Shown here piece by piece: positions 17,024-25,127 of a stretch of 64,000 bases of DNA. Both the position numbers and the translations under genes were made by a program. Below the pieces are notes generated by a model that was not told the origin of the DNA, did no database searches, and was given only the letters and a program-made list of their open reading frames with translations. The DNA comes from VRUE01 sp963697695 (GTDB taxonomy: Bacteria; Actinomycetota; Thermoleophilia; Solirubrobacterales; 70-9). Each line of letters opens with the position of its first letter. Positions within the stretch are counted from its first letter, which is position 1. Where the stretch lies: assembly GCA_963697695.1 (NCBI GenBank), contig OY969094.1:1922001-1986000 (forward strand). The letters run 5' to 3'.

Positions 17024-17875
17024 ATGAAGGTGCTGGTGGCGGGGGCGGCCGGGATGCTGGGCCGCGACGTGATGCTCGCGGCCGGCAACGCCGGCCACGA
17101 CGTTGTCGGCTTCGGTCACAACGAGCTCGACGTCGCCGACGCCGCCGTGGTCTCGGCCAAGCTCGATCTCGAGCGTCCCGACGTCGTCATCAACTGCGCC
17201 GCCTGGACCGACGTCGACGGAGCCGAGGAGGCCGAGGACGCGGCGATGACGGTGAACGGCACGGGGGCGGGCAATCTCGCCGCCGCCGCCGCCAACGTCG
17301 GCGCTTCGGTCGTCTACGTCTCCAGCGACTACGTCTTCGACGGCGCCAAGGGCGCGCCCTACGTCGAGACCGACCAGCCGGCACCGCTCTCCGCCTACGG
17401 TCGCACCAAGCTTGCCGGCGAGGAGGCGACCGCCGCGGCCAACAAACGCCACTTCATCGTCCGCTCCTCCTGGCTCTTCGGCATCGGCGGCTCCAACTTC
17501 GTCGAGACGATGCTGCGGCTGGCCTCCTCGCAGAACGAGGTGCTGGTCGTCCGTGACCAGGTCGGCGCGCCCACTTACACCTGGCACCTCGCCTACGGCA
17601 TCGTCCGCCTGATCGAGGGGATCGAGTTCGGCATCCACCACATGGCTGCCGGCGGCGCCTGCTCCTGGTACGACTTCGCCCGTGAGATCTTCGACCAGGC
17701 GAAAGTCGAGTGCAGGGTGCTCTCGGCGACGACCGAGATGCTCGGCCGTCCCGCCCCCCGACCGGCCTTCTCTGCTTTGACCAGCCAGCGCGAGCATGCG
17801 ATCGAACTGCCCCCCTGGCAGGACGGTCTCGCCGGCTACCTGGCCCAACGCTCTAGCGAGAGGGAGGCGGCATGA
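17024..17875 (+). CDS. rmlD: dTDP-4-dehydrorhamnose reductase
   Basis: This 283-residue SDR performs the last step, reducing dTDP-4-keto-L-rhamnose to dTDP-L-rhamnose with NAD(P)H. The cofactor motif is GAAGMLGRDV. INCAAWTDVDGAEE, VYVSSDYVFDG and the YxxxK pair in SAYGRTKLAGE follow the family pattern. It starts 13 nt after rmlA and overlaps rmlB by 4 bp (ATGA junction). Confidence 0.94.
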   Translation: MKVLVAGAAGMLGRDVMLAAGNAGHDVVGFGHNELDVADAAVVSAKLDLERPDVVINCAAWTDVDGAEEAEDAAMTVNGTGAGNLAAAAANVGASVVYVSSDYVFDGAKGAPYVETDQPAPLSAYGRTKLAGEEATAAANKRHFIVRSSWLFGIGGSNFVETMLRLASSQNEVLVVRDQVGAPTYTWHLAYGIVRLIEGIEFGIHHMAAGGACSWYDFAREIFDQAKVECRVLSATTEMLGRPAPRPAFSALTSQREHAIELPPWQDGLAGYLAQRSSEREAA

Positions 17876-18855
17876 AGCTGCTCGTCACCGGCGCCGCCGG
17901 TTTCATCGGATCCACCTACGTGCGTCTCGTCGGCGGCGAGCACGAGGTTCGGGTGCTCGACAAGCTGACCTACGCCGGCCGGCGCGAGAACCTGCCGGCC
18001 GACGTCGAGCTGGTCGAGGGCGCGATCGAGGACCCGGCGGTCGTGCGCGAGGCGATGGAGGGCTGCGCCGCGGTCGTCAACTTCGCCGCCGAGTCCCACG
18101 TCGACCGCTCGATCGACGACCAGGACGCCTTTGCCCGCACCCACGTGATCGGCACCGGCGTGCTGCTCGACGCGGCCCGTGAGCTCGGTGTCGGCCGCTA
18201 CCTGCAGGTCTCGACCGACGAGGTCTACGGCTCGATCGAGTCCGGCTCCTTCACCGAGACCTCCCCGCTCGATCCCTCCTCGCCTTACTCGGCGACGAAG
18301 GCGGCCGGCGATCTGCTCGTCTCCGCCCACTTCCACACCTACGGCCTCGAGGCGGTGATCTGCCGCGGCTCCAACAACTACGGCCCGCGCCAGTATCCCG
18401 AGAAGCTGATCCCGCTGATGGTGCTGAACGCCGTCCACGGCGACTCGCTGCCGGTCTACGGCGATGGGCGGCAGGTCCGCAACTGGCTCTACGTCGAGGA
18501 CTTCTGCCGCGGCATCCACGCGGTGCTGGAGAAGGGCAAGCCGGGCGAGGCCTACAACGTCGGCGGCCCCGACGAGTGCGAGAACATCGAGGTGGTCAAG
18601 CGGGTGATCGAGCTGACCGGGGCCGACGAGTCGCTGATCGAGTACGTCGCCGACCGGCCCGGCCACGACCGTCGCTACTCGCTGGGCAGCGACAAGATCC
18701 GCGAGCAGCTCGGCTGGGAGGCCGAGGTGCGCTTTGCCGATGGCCTCGAGCGCACCGTCCAGTGGTACCGCGACAACGAGGAGTGGTGGGGCCCGATCCG
18801 CTCCGGCGAGTACCGCGAGTACTACGAAAAGCAGTACGGCAAGGCACTGGGCTGA
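17872..18855 (+). CDS. rmlB: dTDP-glucose 4,6-dehydratase
   Basis: This 327-residue extended SDR converts dTDP-glucose to dTDP-4-keto-6-deoxyglucose. It shows VTGAAGFIGSTYVR, NFAAESHVDRSI, STDEVYGSI with the catalytic Asp-Glu, and YSATKAAGD with YxxxK. Its stop overlaps the rmlC start (TGATG), so translation is coupled. Confidence 0.95.
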   Translation: MKLLVTGAAGFIGSTYVRLVGGEHEVRVLDKLTYAGRRENLPADVELVEGAIEDPAVVREAMEGCAAVVNFAAESHVDRSIDDQDAFARTHVIGTGVLLDAARELGVGRYLQVSTDEVYGSIESGSFTETSPLDPSSPYSATKAAGDLLVSAHFHTYGLEAVICRGSNNYGPRQYPEKLIPLMVLNAVHGDSLPVYGDGRQVRNWLYVEDFCRGIHAVLEKGKPGEAYNVGGPDECENIEVVKRVIELTGADESLIEYVADRPGHDRRYSLGSDKIREQLGWEAEVRFADGLERTVQWYRDNEEWWGPIRSGEYREYYEKQYGKALG

Positions 18856-19403
18856 TGCTCGAGCGCTGCCCGACCAAGCTCGAGGGTGTCGTCGCGCTCG
18901 AGCCGACCGTGCACGGCGACGATCGCGGTTTCATGGTCGAGAGCTACCGCCGCGACCTCTGGACCGAGTTCGGGGTCGAGGTCGAGTTCGTCCAGCACAA
19001 CCACTCCCGCTCCTCCAAGAGCACCCTGCGCGGCCTGCACTTCCAGACCGAGCCGGGCCAGGCGAAGCTGGTCCGCTGTCCGCGCGGCAAGATCTTCGAC
19101 GTCGCCGTCGACCTGCGCCGCGGCTCGCCCACCTACGGCCAGTGGGAGGGGCACGTACTCGACGACGAGACCCACCGCCAGCTCTTCGTCCCGGTCGGCT
19201 TCGGTCACGGCTTCGCCGTGCTCAGCGACGTCGCCGACGTCACCTACCTCTGCTCCAGCACCTACGACCCCGCCACCGAGGCGGGCATCGCCTGGGACGA
19301 CCCCGACGTAGGCGTCGAGTGGCCGGTCGAGGATCCCCTTCTCTCCGAGCGCGACAAGACCGCCCCGCGTCTCAGCGAAGTCGCCGAGACGCTCCCCTTC
19401 TGA
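18855..19403 (+). CDS. rmlC: dTDP-4-dehydrorhamnose 3,5-epimerase
   Basis: This 182-residue cupin-fold epimerase contains DDRGFMVESYRRD, QHNHSRSSKSTLRGLHFQ with the catalytic His, and VPVGFGHGFAVLSD. It acts between RmlB and RmlD in dTDP-L-rhamnose synthesis. ATG 18855 overlaps the rmlB stop by one base. A much longer in-frame extension inside rmlB was rejected as a shadow. Confidence 0.95.
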   Translation: MLERCPTKLEGVVALEPTVHGDDRGFMVESYRRDLWTEFGVEVEFVQHNHSRSSKSTLRGLHFQTEPGQAKLVRCPRGKIFDVAVDLRRGSPTYGQWEGHVLDDETHRQLFVPVGFGHGFAVLSDVADVTYLCSSTYDPATEAGIAWDDPDVGVEWPVEDPLLSERDKTAPRLSEVAETLPF

Positions 19404-19503
19404 TCGCCTCTCCCGTGACGCTCTTGCGCCGCAAGTGGCGCGATCGACGCACCACGCGTCACAGTCAGCCCTGCAGGATCCCCCACGCCCAACACAGCCA
19501 CCC

Positions 19504-19540
19504 TCGACATGTCTGCCACATGGCCTAATGTTCTCCACAT
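19504..19540 (+). promoter_or_regulatory. vapBC promoter with twin palindromic operator
   Basis: A -35-like TCGACA (19504-19509) and a -10-like TAATGT (19526-19531) are separated by 16 bp, and the antitoxin ATG lies 7 nt downstream, so the mRNA should be leaderless. Two identical-format palindromes ATGT-N5-ACAT (19509-19521 and 19528-19540) are spaced exactly 19 bp apart. The second covers the start codon. Ribbon-helix-helix antitoxins typically bind such paired half-sites, so this is the likely autoregulatory operator. Confidence 0.7.
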
Positions 19541-19769
19541 GTCCAAGATGATCCAGATCCGAAACGTGCCCGACGAGGTCCACAAGACCCTCAAGGTGCG
19601 TGCTGCGGCGGAGGGCCTCTCGCTCTCCGACTACATCAAGCGGGACCTCGAAGAGCTCGCCAGGCAGGCCACGATCGAGGAGGTCTTCGCAAGCGTTCGT
19701 GCCCGAGGGGAGCCCGGCATCACCGCTGAGGAGATCGTCTCGATTCAGCGCGAGACCCGAGGGGACTAG
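19539..19769 (+). CDS. FitA/VapB-like ribbon-helix-helix antitoxin
   Basis: This 76-residue protein starts MSKMIQIRNVPDEVHKTLK. A beta-strand then two helices (AAAEGLSLSDYIKRDLEELA) form the RHH DNA-binding domain of FitA-type antitoxins. The C-terminal half would wrap the toxin. It overlaps its own predicted operator and precedes the PIN toxin by 6 nt. The start is chosen over ATG 19509 because of the -10 spacing and the homologous N-terminus. Confidence 0.88.
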   Translation: MSKMIQIRNVPDEVHKTLKVRAAAEGLSLSDYIKRDLEELARQATIEEVFASVRARGEPGITAEEIVSIQRETRGD

Positions 19770-19775
19770 ACAACC

Positions 19776-20183
19776 GTGGCGGTCGTAGACGCCTCGGCCC
19801 TCGTCACGGTTCTGGTCGGCGGCAAGCACGCCGGCTGGACCGTGGAGCAGATCCGGGAGAGGGGATTTTCACGGTCGCTCTGGGCGCCTCACCTGATCGA
19901 CGCAGAGGTCGGCAATTCACTGCGTCGCCTGGTCGCGACCGGGAGAGTGGAGGATCAGCGTGCCGCGACCGCCCTGCGCAACCTGGAACGGTTCCCATTG
20001 CGTCGAGTCGTCCACGCCGGGCTGCTCGACCGGACCTGGCGATTGCGTCACAACTTCAGTTTCTACGACGGTCTCTACGTCTCCCTCGCCGAGCAGCTGC
20101 GAACGCCCCTGTTGACGCTCGATGCCCGGCTCGCAAAAGCGGCTGCCGCAGCCACCGGGATCGACGTCGTGACCGCTGTCTAG
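19776..20183 (+). CDS. VapC-type PIN-domain ribonuclease toxin
   Basis: This 135-residue PIN domain has its acidic residues in place: Asp in VVDASALV, Glu in LIDAEVGNSL, and Asp residues in FYDGLYVSLAEQ and LTLDARLAKAA. These bind Mg2+ for RNA cleavage in the family. The start is GTG 19776. It forms a type II toxin-antitoxin pair with the upstream gene. The pair sits between rmlC and a glycosyltransferase, apparently inserted in the polysaccharide island. Confidence 0.88.
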   Translation: MAVVDASALVTVLVGGKHAGWTVEQIRERGFSRSLWAPHLIDAEVGNSLRRLVATGRVEDQRAATALRNLERFPLRRVVHAGLLDRTWRLRHNFSFYDGLYVSLAEQLRTPLLTLDARLAKAAAAATGIDVVTAV

Positions 20184-20189
20184 CCGGGG

Positions 20190-21107
20190 CTAGCGTCCGC
20201 GTACCGCGGTGATCCCGAGACTGACCGCGAGCTTGGCGCCGATGCCGGCGTAGACCGCCGCGTTGACCAGCGGGTTGTGCTCGGTGGCGTCGAAGCGGCG
20301 GTAGAAGCGGCCCATGCCGCGGTGGAAGGCAATCTCCTGCTTCGGCGCGCGACGCTTGCCGCTGGAGCCGCCCTTGACGTGCAGGGCGACGCCGGCCGGC
20401 TCGTAGAAGACCTTCCAGCCCGCTTGCCAGAAACGGCGACACCAGTCGAGGTCCTCCATGTAGAGCCAGTAGCCCTCGTCGAGCAAGCCGACCTCGCGTA
20501 CCGCCTCGGCGCGGCAGAGCATGAAGGCGCCGTTGACCGCGTCGACCTCGCCCGCCTCGTCATCGCCCAGATGAGTCGCCCGGTACTGGCTGAGTGCGGT
20601 GGAGGAATCGTCGTCGCGGCCGATCCCGGTGAAGTGGGCGAGGGCGCTGAGCGGGGTGGGGAAGGAGCGCTTGCAGGCGTGGTCGAGCTCACCCGACTCG
20701 GTCACCAGCTTGCAGCCGATCATGCCGATCTCCGGATCCGAGCGCAGCCGCTCCAACGACGCATCGAGGGTCCCGGCATAGACCTCGGTGTCGGGGTTGA
20801 GCAGCAGCACCGCGTCGGCCTCGTCCTCGCGCAGGACGACGTTGTTGGCGGCCGAGAAGCCGATGTTCTCGCGGCGGATCAGCCGCACCCAGGGGAACTC
20901 GCGGGCGACCATGTCCGGCGTTGCGTCTGGGCTGCCGCTGTCGACGACGGTGACGCGTGTCTCCCCCGAGGCCGGGTGCTCTTGGAGCGAGTGCAGGCAG
21001 CGCCGCAGCAGCGCTTCGGCGCCGTGGCTGACGATGACGACCTCGAGCTCGAGGGACGTGCCACAGCTTTGGTGCCCGTATGGGTGCTCAACAGGGGGCA
21101 CGTCCAC
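20190..21107 (-). CDS. Family 2 glycosyltransferase (WbbL-like)
   Basis: This GT2 protein of about 305 residues has LEVVIVSHGAEALLRRCL, TVVDSGSPDATPD, LLNPDTEVYAG at the metal site and VGLLDEGYWLYMEDLDWCRRF in the catalytic region, as in dTDP-rhamnosyltransferases. It has a GTG start at 21107, 9 bp after the stop of the initiating transferase gene, and is probably the third gene of the 24526-to-20190 operon. Confidence 0.85.
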   Translation of the reverse strand: MDVPPVEHPYGHQSCGTSLELEVVIVSHGAEALLRRCLHSLQEHPASGETRVTVVDSGSPDATPDMVAREFPWVRLIRRENIGFSAANNVVLREDEADAVLLLNPDTEVYAGTLDASLERLRSDPEIGMIGCKLVTESGELDHACKRSFPTPLSALAHFTGIGRDDDSSTALSQYRATHLGDDEAGEVDAVNGAFMLCRAEAVREVGLLDEGYWLYMEDLDWCRRFWQAGWKVFYEPAGVALHVKGGSSGKRRAPKQEIAFHRGMGRFYRRFDATEHNPLVNAAVYAGIGAKLAVSLGITAVRGR

Positions 21108-21116
21108 GCGGTCCCT

Positions 21117-22637
21117 CTAGTAGGCGCCTTCGCCGCGGACGATCGCGCGCGGGGTGCGGAGCAGGATTGCCAGGTCGCCGGTCACCGAGATGTTGTCGAG
21201 GTAGTCGCGCTCCATCGCCAGCCGCTCCTCGAAGGTGAGATCGCCACGGCCGTAGACCTGCATCGGTCCGGTCAGGCCCGGCCTCACCCCCAACCGGACT
21301 CGCTGGCGCTCGTCGTAGAGAGCCACGACTGCCTCCTCCTCCGGGCGCGGCCCGACCAGCGACATGTCGCCCTTGAGCACGTTGATCAGCTGCGGCAGCT
21401 CGTCGAGGCTGGTGCGGCGCAGGAAGCGCCCGGCCCTGGTCACGCGCGGATCGTTGCGGATCTTGAAGGCCGGCTCGTCCAGCTTCTCCAGGTCGACGAA
21501 TTCGGCCAGCCGCTCCTCGGCGTCGGTGACCATCGTGCGGAACTTCATCATCGTGAACCGCACCCCGTCCTTGCCGACGCGTTTCTGGCGGAAGAAGACC
21601 GGCAAGCCCGAATCGACCACGATCAGCAGCGAGATCGCAACCATCAGCGGGGAGATCAGCGCCAGCAGCGTTCCCGAGACGACGATGTCCATGGCCCGCT
21701 TCATCGCCATCGTCGAGCGGGGCGGATCGGAGAAGCGGAAGTCCAGCACCGGCAGCTCGGCGAGGCGGTTGAGCTCGATTCCGGGTCCCAACAGGCCGTA
21801 GTGCTGGGGGAGGAAGGTGAGGCCGAGGCCGGCTGCCTTGCACTCCTCGATCAGTCGCTCGGCCGCCGGCTCGCTCATCTCCTGCTCGGTTACGACCACC
21901 CGCTCCACTTCGTGCGTTCTCGCCACTCGCGAGATGTCGTCGATCGTGCCCAGGTTGGGTAGTGAGATCTCAGCATTGCTCGATCCGGCCGGCGCCAGAT
22001 AGCCGACCAGCCGCAGACGTGCCTCGGGATGGGTCGCGAGCCGTCGTGCCACGACCCCCGCCGCTGCCGCCGGCCCGATCGCGATGCCAGTCGCAACCCC
22101 CGCCAGCCGGTGCCAGAAGAAGCGCAGGACCGCCCGCACCACGAAGCACCCGACCAGGGTTCCGAGGCCGACCATGATCGCGCTCTTCGGTGAGAACGGG
22201 CCAACCGGGCTCAGTGCCAGCAGGCCGTCGAGGACGATCGTTCCCAGCGCGCTGGCTGAGATCAGCGCCGGCAGCTCGTCGAAGGTGCTGTGGCGGATCC
22301 GCCTGTGGTCGTTGTCGTAGAGACCGTGCAGCTTCAGGACCAGAATCCAGGCTGGGCTGAAGAGAACCGCCCAGAAGAGCGTGCCGATGTCCGTGGTCGA
22401 GGTCGTCGCGGTGGTGACGCAGAGCATGGCGAAGAGGGCGAGTAGGTCACCGCTGGCGAGCAGGCGACGCAGCTGGGCACCCCGCTGGCGCGCGCGGTTC
22501 GGTCCACCCAGTCCGGGCCGGGCTGCCACCGCAGTCTTCTCGGCCTGAGTCGCGTCGGGGGCGGGAGGTTTGGGCGCCCCTTGCGTAGCGGATCTCTGCG
22601 CGTCGCGGGCCATCTTCGTGCTCACCCGCAGCTCCAT
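21117..22637 (-). CDS. Polyprenyl phosphoglycosyltransferase (WbaP/CpsE-like initiating sugar transferase)
   Basis: The 506-residue protein has about four membrane helices, a central nucleotide-binding-like domain (VERVVVTEQEMSEPAAERL), then a C-terminal bacterial sugar transferase domain starting at AMKRAMDIVVSGTLLALISP. Within it are KFRTMVTDAEE, RRTSLDELPQLINVLKGDMS and GPRPE, the conserved motifs of monotopic phosphoglycosyl transferases. It would load the first sugar phosphate on undecaprenyl phosphate. A second in-frame ATG at 22613 is an alternative start. At 22637 it overlaps the ligase by 16 bp. Confidence 0.93.
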   Translation of the reverse strand: MELRVSTKMARDAQRSATQGAPKPPAPDATQAEKTAVAARPGLGGPNRARQRGAQLRRLLASGDLLALFAMLCVTTATTSTTDIGTLFWAVLFSPAWILVLKLHGLYDNDHRRIRHSTFDELPALISASALGTIVLDGLLALSPVGPFSPKSAIMVGLGTLVGCFVVRAVLRFFWHRLAGVATGIAIGPAAAAGVVARRLATHPEARLRLVGYLAPAGSSNAEISLPNLGTIDDISRVARTHEVERVVVTEQEMSEPAAERLIEECKAAGLGLTFLPQHYGLLGPGIELNRLAELPVLDFRFSDPPRSTMAMKRAMDIVVSGTLLALISPLMVAISLLIVVDSGLPVFFRQKRVGKDGVRFTMMKFRTMVTDAEERLAEFVDLEKLDEPAFKIRNDPRVTRAGRFLRRTSLDELPQLINVLKGDMSLVGPRPEEEAVVALYDERQRVRLGVRPGLTGPMQVYGRGDLTFEERLAMERDYLDNISVTGDLAILLRTPRAIVRGEGAY

Positions 22638-24526
22638 CCTTCACCCAGGCAATCCGCCCGGGGATTGAGTTCCATCGCCCGTTCTATATCGGCACGGGCC
22701 GCAGCTTCATCGCCGGCTTCGTGCTCGGCCTTGGAGCGAAGGTAGTACCACTGCCAGTTGTGGTCCTCGCGGTCGATCGCGTGGGTGTAATGGACCACTG
22801 CGGCCGGAAAGTCACCCTGGAGTTCGGCCAGGAGGCCGAGCTGGACGTAGGGCGAGGCCGCCCAGGGCTCGATCGAGCGGGCCGTATCGGCATGGTCGAT
22901 CGCCGCCCCGACGTCTGCCCGGGCGGCGGCGCTCCGGCTGGCGTCGAGCTCCCGCTCGACCAGCAGCGGGCCGACCAGCGCGAGTGCGGCGATCCAGGCC
23001 ACCGCCACGCCGGCGACGGCGAGGCCGTAGCCGCGGCCGTCGGACTGCACCGCTTCGCGGCGCGGATCTTCCGCCAGTTGGCGGCACCTCGCCGCGAGGA
23101 CCACGCCGCCGGCGAGGAAGAAGACGCCGCCGAGCGCGGCGATCTCCCAGAACCAGTCGAAGCCGGCACCGATCGCGAAGGCGAGCATTGCGGCGAGCAG
23201 CACCGCGTAGCGCTCGCGCTGTGGGTGCGGCGCCGCTCGCCAGGTTGCAAAGGCGCACCAGAGCAGCGTCGCGATCAGCGCCAGCACCAGCAGTCCGCCG
23301 ACGGCGCCGAGCTCCGCGAACGCCTCGAGGTAGAGCGAGTGGGCGTCGTGCACGGGTAGGTCGATAGAGCGCAGCTGCTCCCAGGAGAACTCGTAGGTGC
23401 CGGCGCCGTGGCCGAGCACGGGCTCTTCCTCGAAGGCGTCGACCGAGACCCGCCAGAAATCGTGGCGGCCGGCCCCGGAGAAGTCGGCGAAGTGCTGCTT
23501 GGGGTCTTTGGGGAACTGGATGTCGGAGCTGGAGAACTGGTCCCAAGCGCGGCCGCCGACCGCGACCGCGGCGGCGATAGCGAGCACGGCTCCTGTCAGA
23601 GCGATCCATCTCAGCAGCACCGGGTTGCGCGACATGTCCTCGGCGCGGGCCGTCAGCCGCCCGCCTCGCACCTCGACTCGTCGCAGGCCGGCGAAGAGGA
23701 GCAGCGAGAGGACGATGCCGCCGAGCAGGATCGCCAGCACCGTCACCCCCTGGTCCACCGCCGCCTGGGTGGCGAGGTTGTCGGCCAGGTCGCGCCGGTC
23801 TTGCACCGCGAGAACCGCGGGTAGCGCTCCAACCACTCCGATTCCCAGCGTCGCCAGCAGCCAGAGGCGGTCCTTGGAGAGGGCGACGGTTACGCCGGCG
23901 GCGACGACGAGAGCGAGCAGCCCCCCGCGCGAGTAGGTGAAGTAGAGCGTCAGGAGGAGGGCGGGGATCGCCGCCGCCGCGAGCCAGCGCAGCGCCGTCC
24001 AGGCTGCCTGGCGGCTCAGCCAGAGCGACATTGCAACGGATATCCCAGCCACGGCCCCGTTTGCGTTCCAGTAGCCGAGCGGGTAGCGCAGGCGTGGGCC
24101 CGTGCCCAGAGACCCGCTTACGTCCAGCACATGCGGAAGGAGACGGCTGCCCAGGCCTAGAAGAGCAACGAGCGCCAGGGCAATTCCCAGACCTTCAGCG
24201 AAACGTTGGCGCCTCTCGTCGGTTTGGGCGATCAGGAATGCGGCAAGGAAGAAACCGAGATAGACCAGAACGCGGTCTGCCTCGTTCACGCTGAGCTCAA
24301 CCGACCCCGACCAAAGGGAAGAGATTGCACAGAGAAGCGACAGACCGACGATCAGCCCCACCGACCAGTACAGGGGTCGCCCCAGCGTCGTGCCTGCAGC
24401 TGCTCCCAGCACGAGCAGGCCGATCACGATCCCCCAGACCGCGAGGCCGGCGATGTGACGACCGCTCACGTCGAAGCCGCCTCCGGCCAGCGCCAGACCG
24501 ACAATCAGAGCGATCGGAGCGAGCAA
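22622..24526 (-). CDS. O-antigen ligase-like (Wzy_C) membrane protein with C-terminal TPR-like tail
   Basis: This polytopic protein has about a dozen helices, the Wzy_C signature FTYSRGGLLALVVAAG, a large loop with VLGHGAGTYEFSW, and VHDAHSLYLEAFAELGAVGGLL. The C-terminal 100 residues form helix pairs (LGLLAELQGDFPAAVVHYTHAI) resembling TPRs. Members ligate or polymerise lipid-linked glycans outside the membrane. The start is uncertain. An ATG at 24637 would overlap the divergent secreted-protein gene by 82 bp, so I favour TTG 24526, which still keeps the first helix. Confidence 0.82.
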   Translation of the reverse strand: MLAPIALIVGLALAGGGFDVSGRHIAGLAVWGIVIGLLVLGAAAGTTLGRPLYWSVGLIVGLSLLCAISSLWSGSVELSVNEADRVLVYLGFFLAAFLIAQTDERRQRFAEGLGIALALVALLGLGSRLLPHVLDVSGSLGTGPRLRYPLGYWNANGAVAGISVAMSLWLSRQAAWTALRWLAAAAIPALLLTLYFTYSRGGLLALVVAAGVTVALSKDRLWLLATLGIGVVGALPAVLAVQDRRDLADNLATQAAVDQGVTVLAILLGGIVLSLLLFAGLRRVEVRGGRLTARAEDMSRNPVLLRWIALTGAVLAIAAAVAVGGRAWDQFSSSDIQFPKDPKQHFADFSGAGRHDFWRVSVDAFEEEPVLGHGAGTYEFSWEQLRSIDLPVHDAHSLYLEAFAELGAVGGLLVLALIATLLWCAFATWRAAPHPQRERYAVLLAAMLAFAIGAGFDWFWEIAALGGVFFLAGGVVLAARCRQLAEDPRREAVQSDGRGYGLAVAGVAVAWIAALALVGPLLVERELDASRSAAARADVGAAIDHADTARSIEPWAASPYVQLGLLAELQGDFPAAVVHYTHAIDREDHNWQWYYLRSKAEHEAGDEAAARADIERAMELNPRADCLGEGWSCG

Positions 24527-24555
24527 CGCCGCCGTTTGGTCTAACCTTGCGCGCG

Positions 24556-25125
24556 ATGAACGGGATGCGCCTCCCTCAGGCCCGCCTCGCGGGCCACTCT
24601 GCCTACGGGTTTGCGTTGCTGATGGCTCTACTTGCATTGGCTTGCTTTCCGGGGTTCGCTCAGGCGGACTCGAGTGGGATTCAATACTCCGACGCGCCGC
24701 CTACCGCGACCGGGGAATCTCCCCCTGTCCGTCATCAACAACCCCCGGCGAAGTCTTCAGGTGCGAACGGCGGAGCATCGGCCCCGTCCGGAACGACCGA
24801 ATCAGGGGATTCGAATTCCTCCGGAACAGGGTCTTCGACGGACGATTCATCTTCACAGGGAGGCGTGGCGCCGACAACGGACGGCGGCGACGGCACCGGG
24901 CAGGGTAGCCCAGCAGTCGGCTCCAAAGAGGCGAACAAAGCACCCGCGCAAGCGGTCGGTCAGGAATCGACCAAGCAGGCGAGCGACGATGGCTCGTCTT
25001 CTCCGCTGGTCCCGATCCTGATCGCAATCGCCGTCCTCGCCGCGATCTCGCTGGCTGCGGTGATGATCAGGCAGCGGCGCCAGCGCCAAGGCTCCACCAC
25101 GCCCGTCTCGAGCAGGGCGAGCTGA
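24556..25125 (+). CDS. Secreted Ser/Gly/Thr-rich protein with C-terminal membrane anchor
   Basis: This 189-residue protein has a signal peptide (GFALLMALLALACFPGFAQA, cleavage near residue 37). A low-complexity region of about 100 residues rich in Ser, Gly, Thr and Asp follows. It ends with one transmembrane helix (PLVPILIAIAVLAAISLAA) and a basic tail. It resembles anchored surface proteins but has no LPXTG motif. TAACCT at 24542-24547 lies 8 nt before the ATG. It precedes the glycosidase by 2 nt, so the two are likely co-transcribed. Its function is unknown; a cell-surface stalk is plausible. Confidence 0.7.
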   Translation: MNGMRLPQARLAGHSAYGFALLMALLALACFPGFAQADSSGIQYSDAPPTATGESPPVRHQQPPAKSSGANGGASAPSGTTESGDSNSSGTGSSTDDSSSQGGVAPTTDGGDGTGQGSPAVGSKEANKAPAQAVGQESTKQASDDGSSSPLVPILIAIAVLAAISLAAVMIRQRRQRQGSTTPVSSRAS

Positions 25126-25127
25126 CC

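Noticed and set aside
20277..21962. 561-residue plus-strand frame across the glycosyltransferase and sugar transferase genes
   Set aside because: Antisense shadow with no recognisable domain; both minus-strand genes have complete family motifs.
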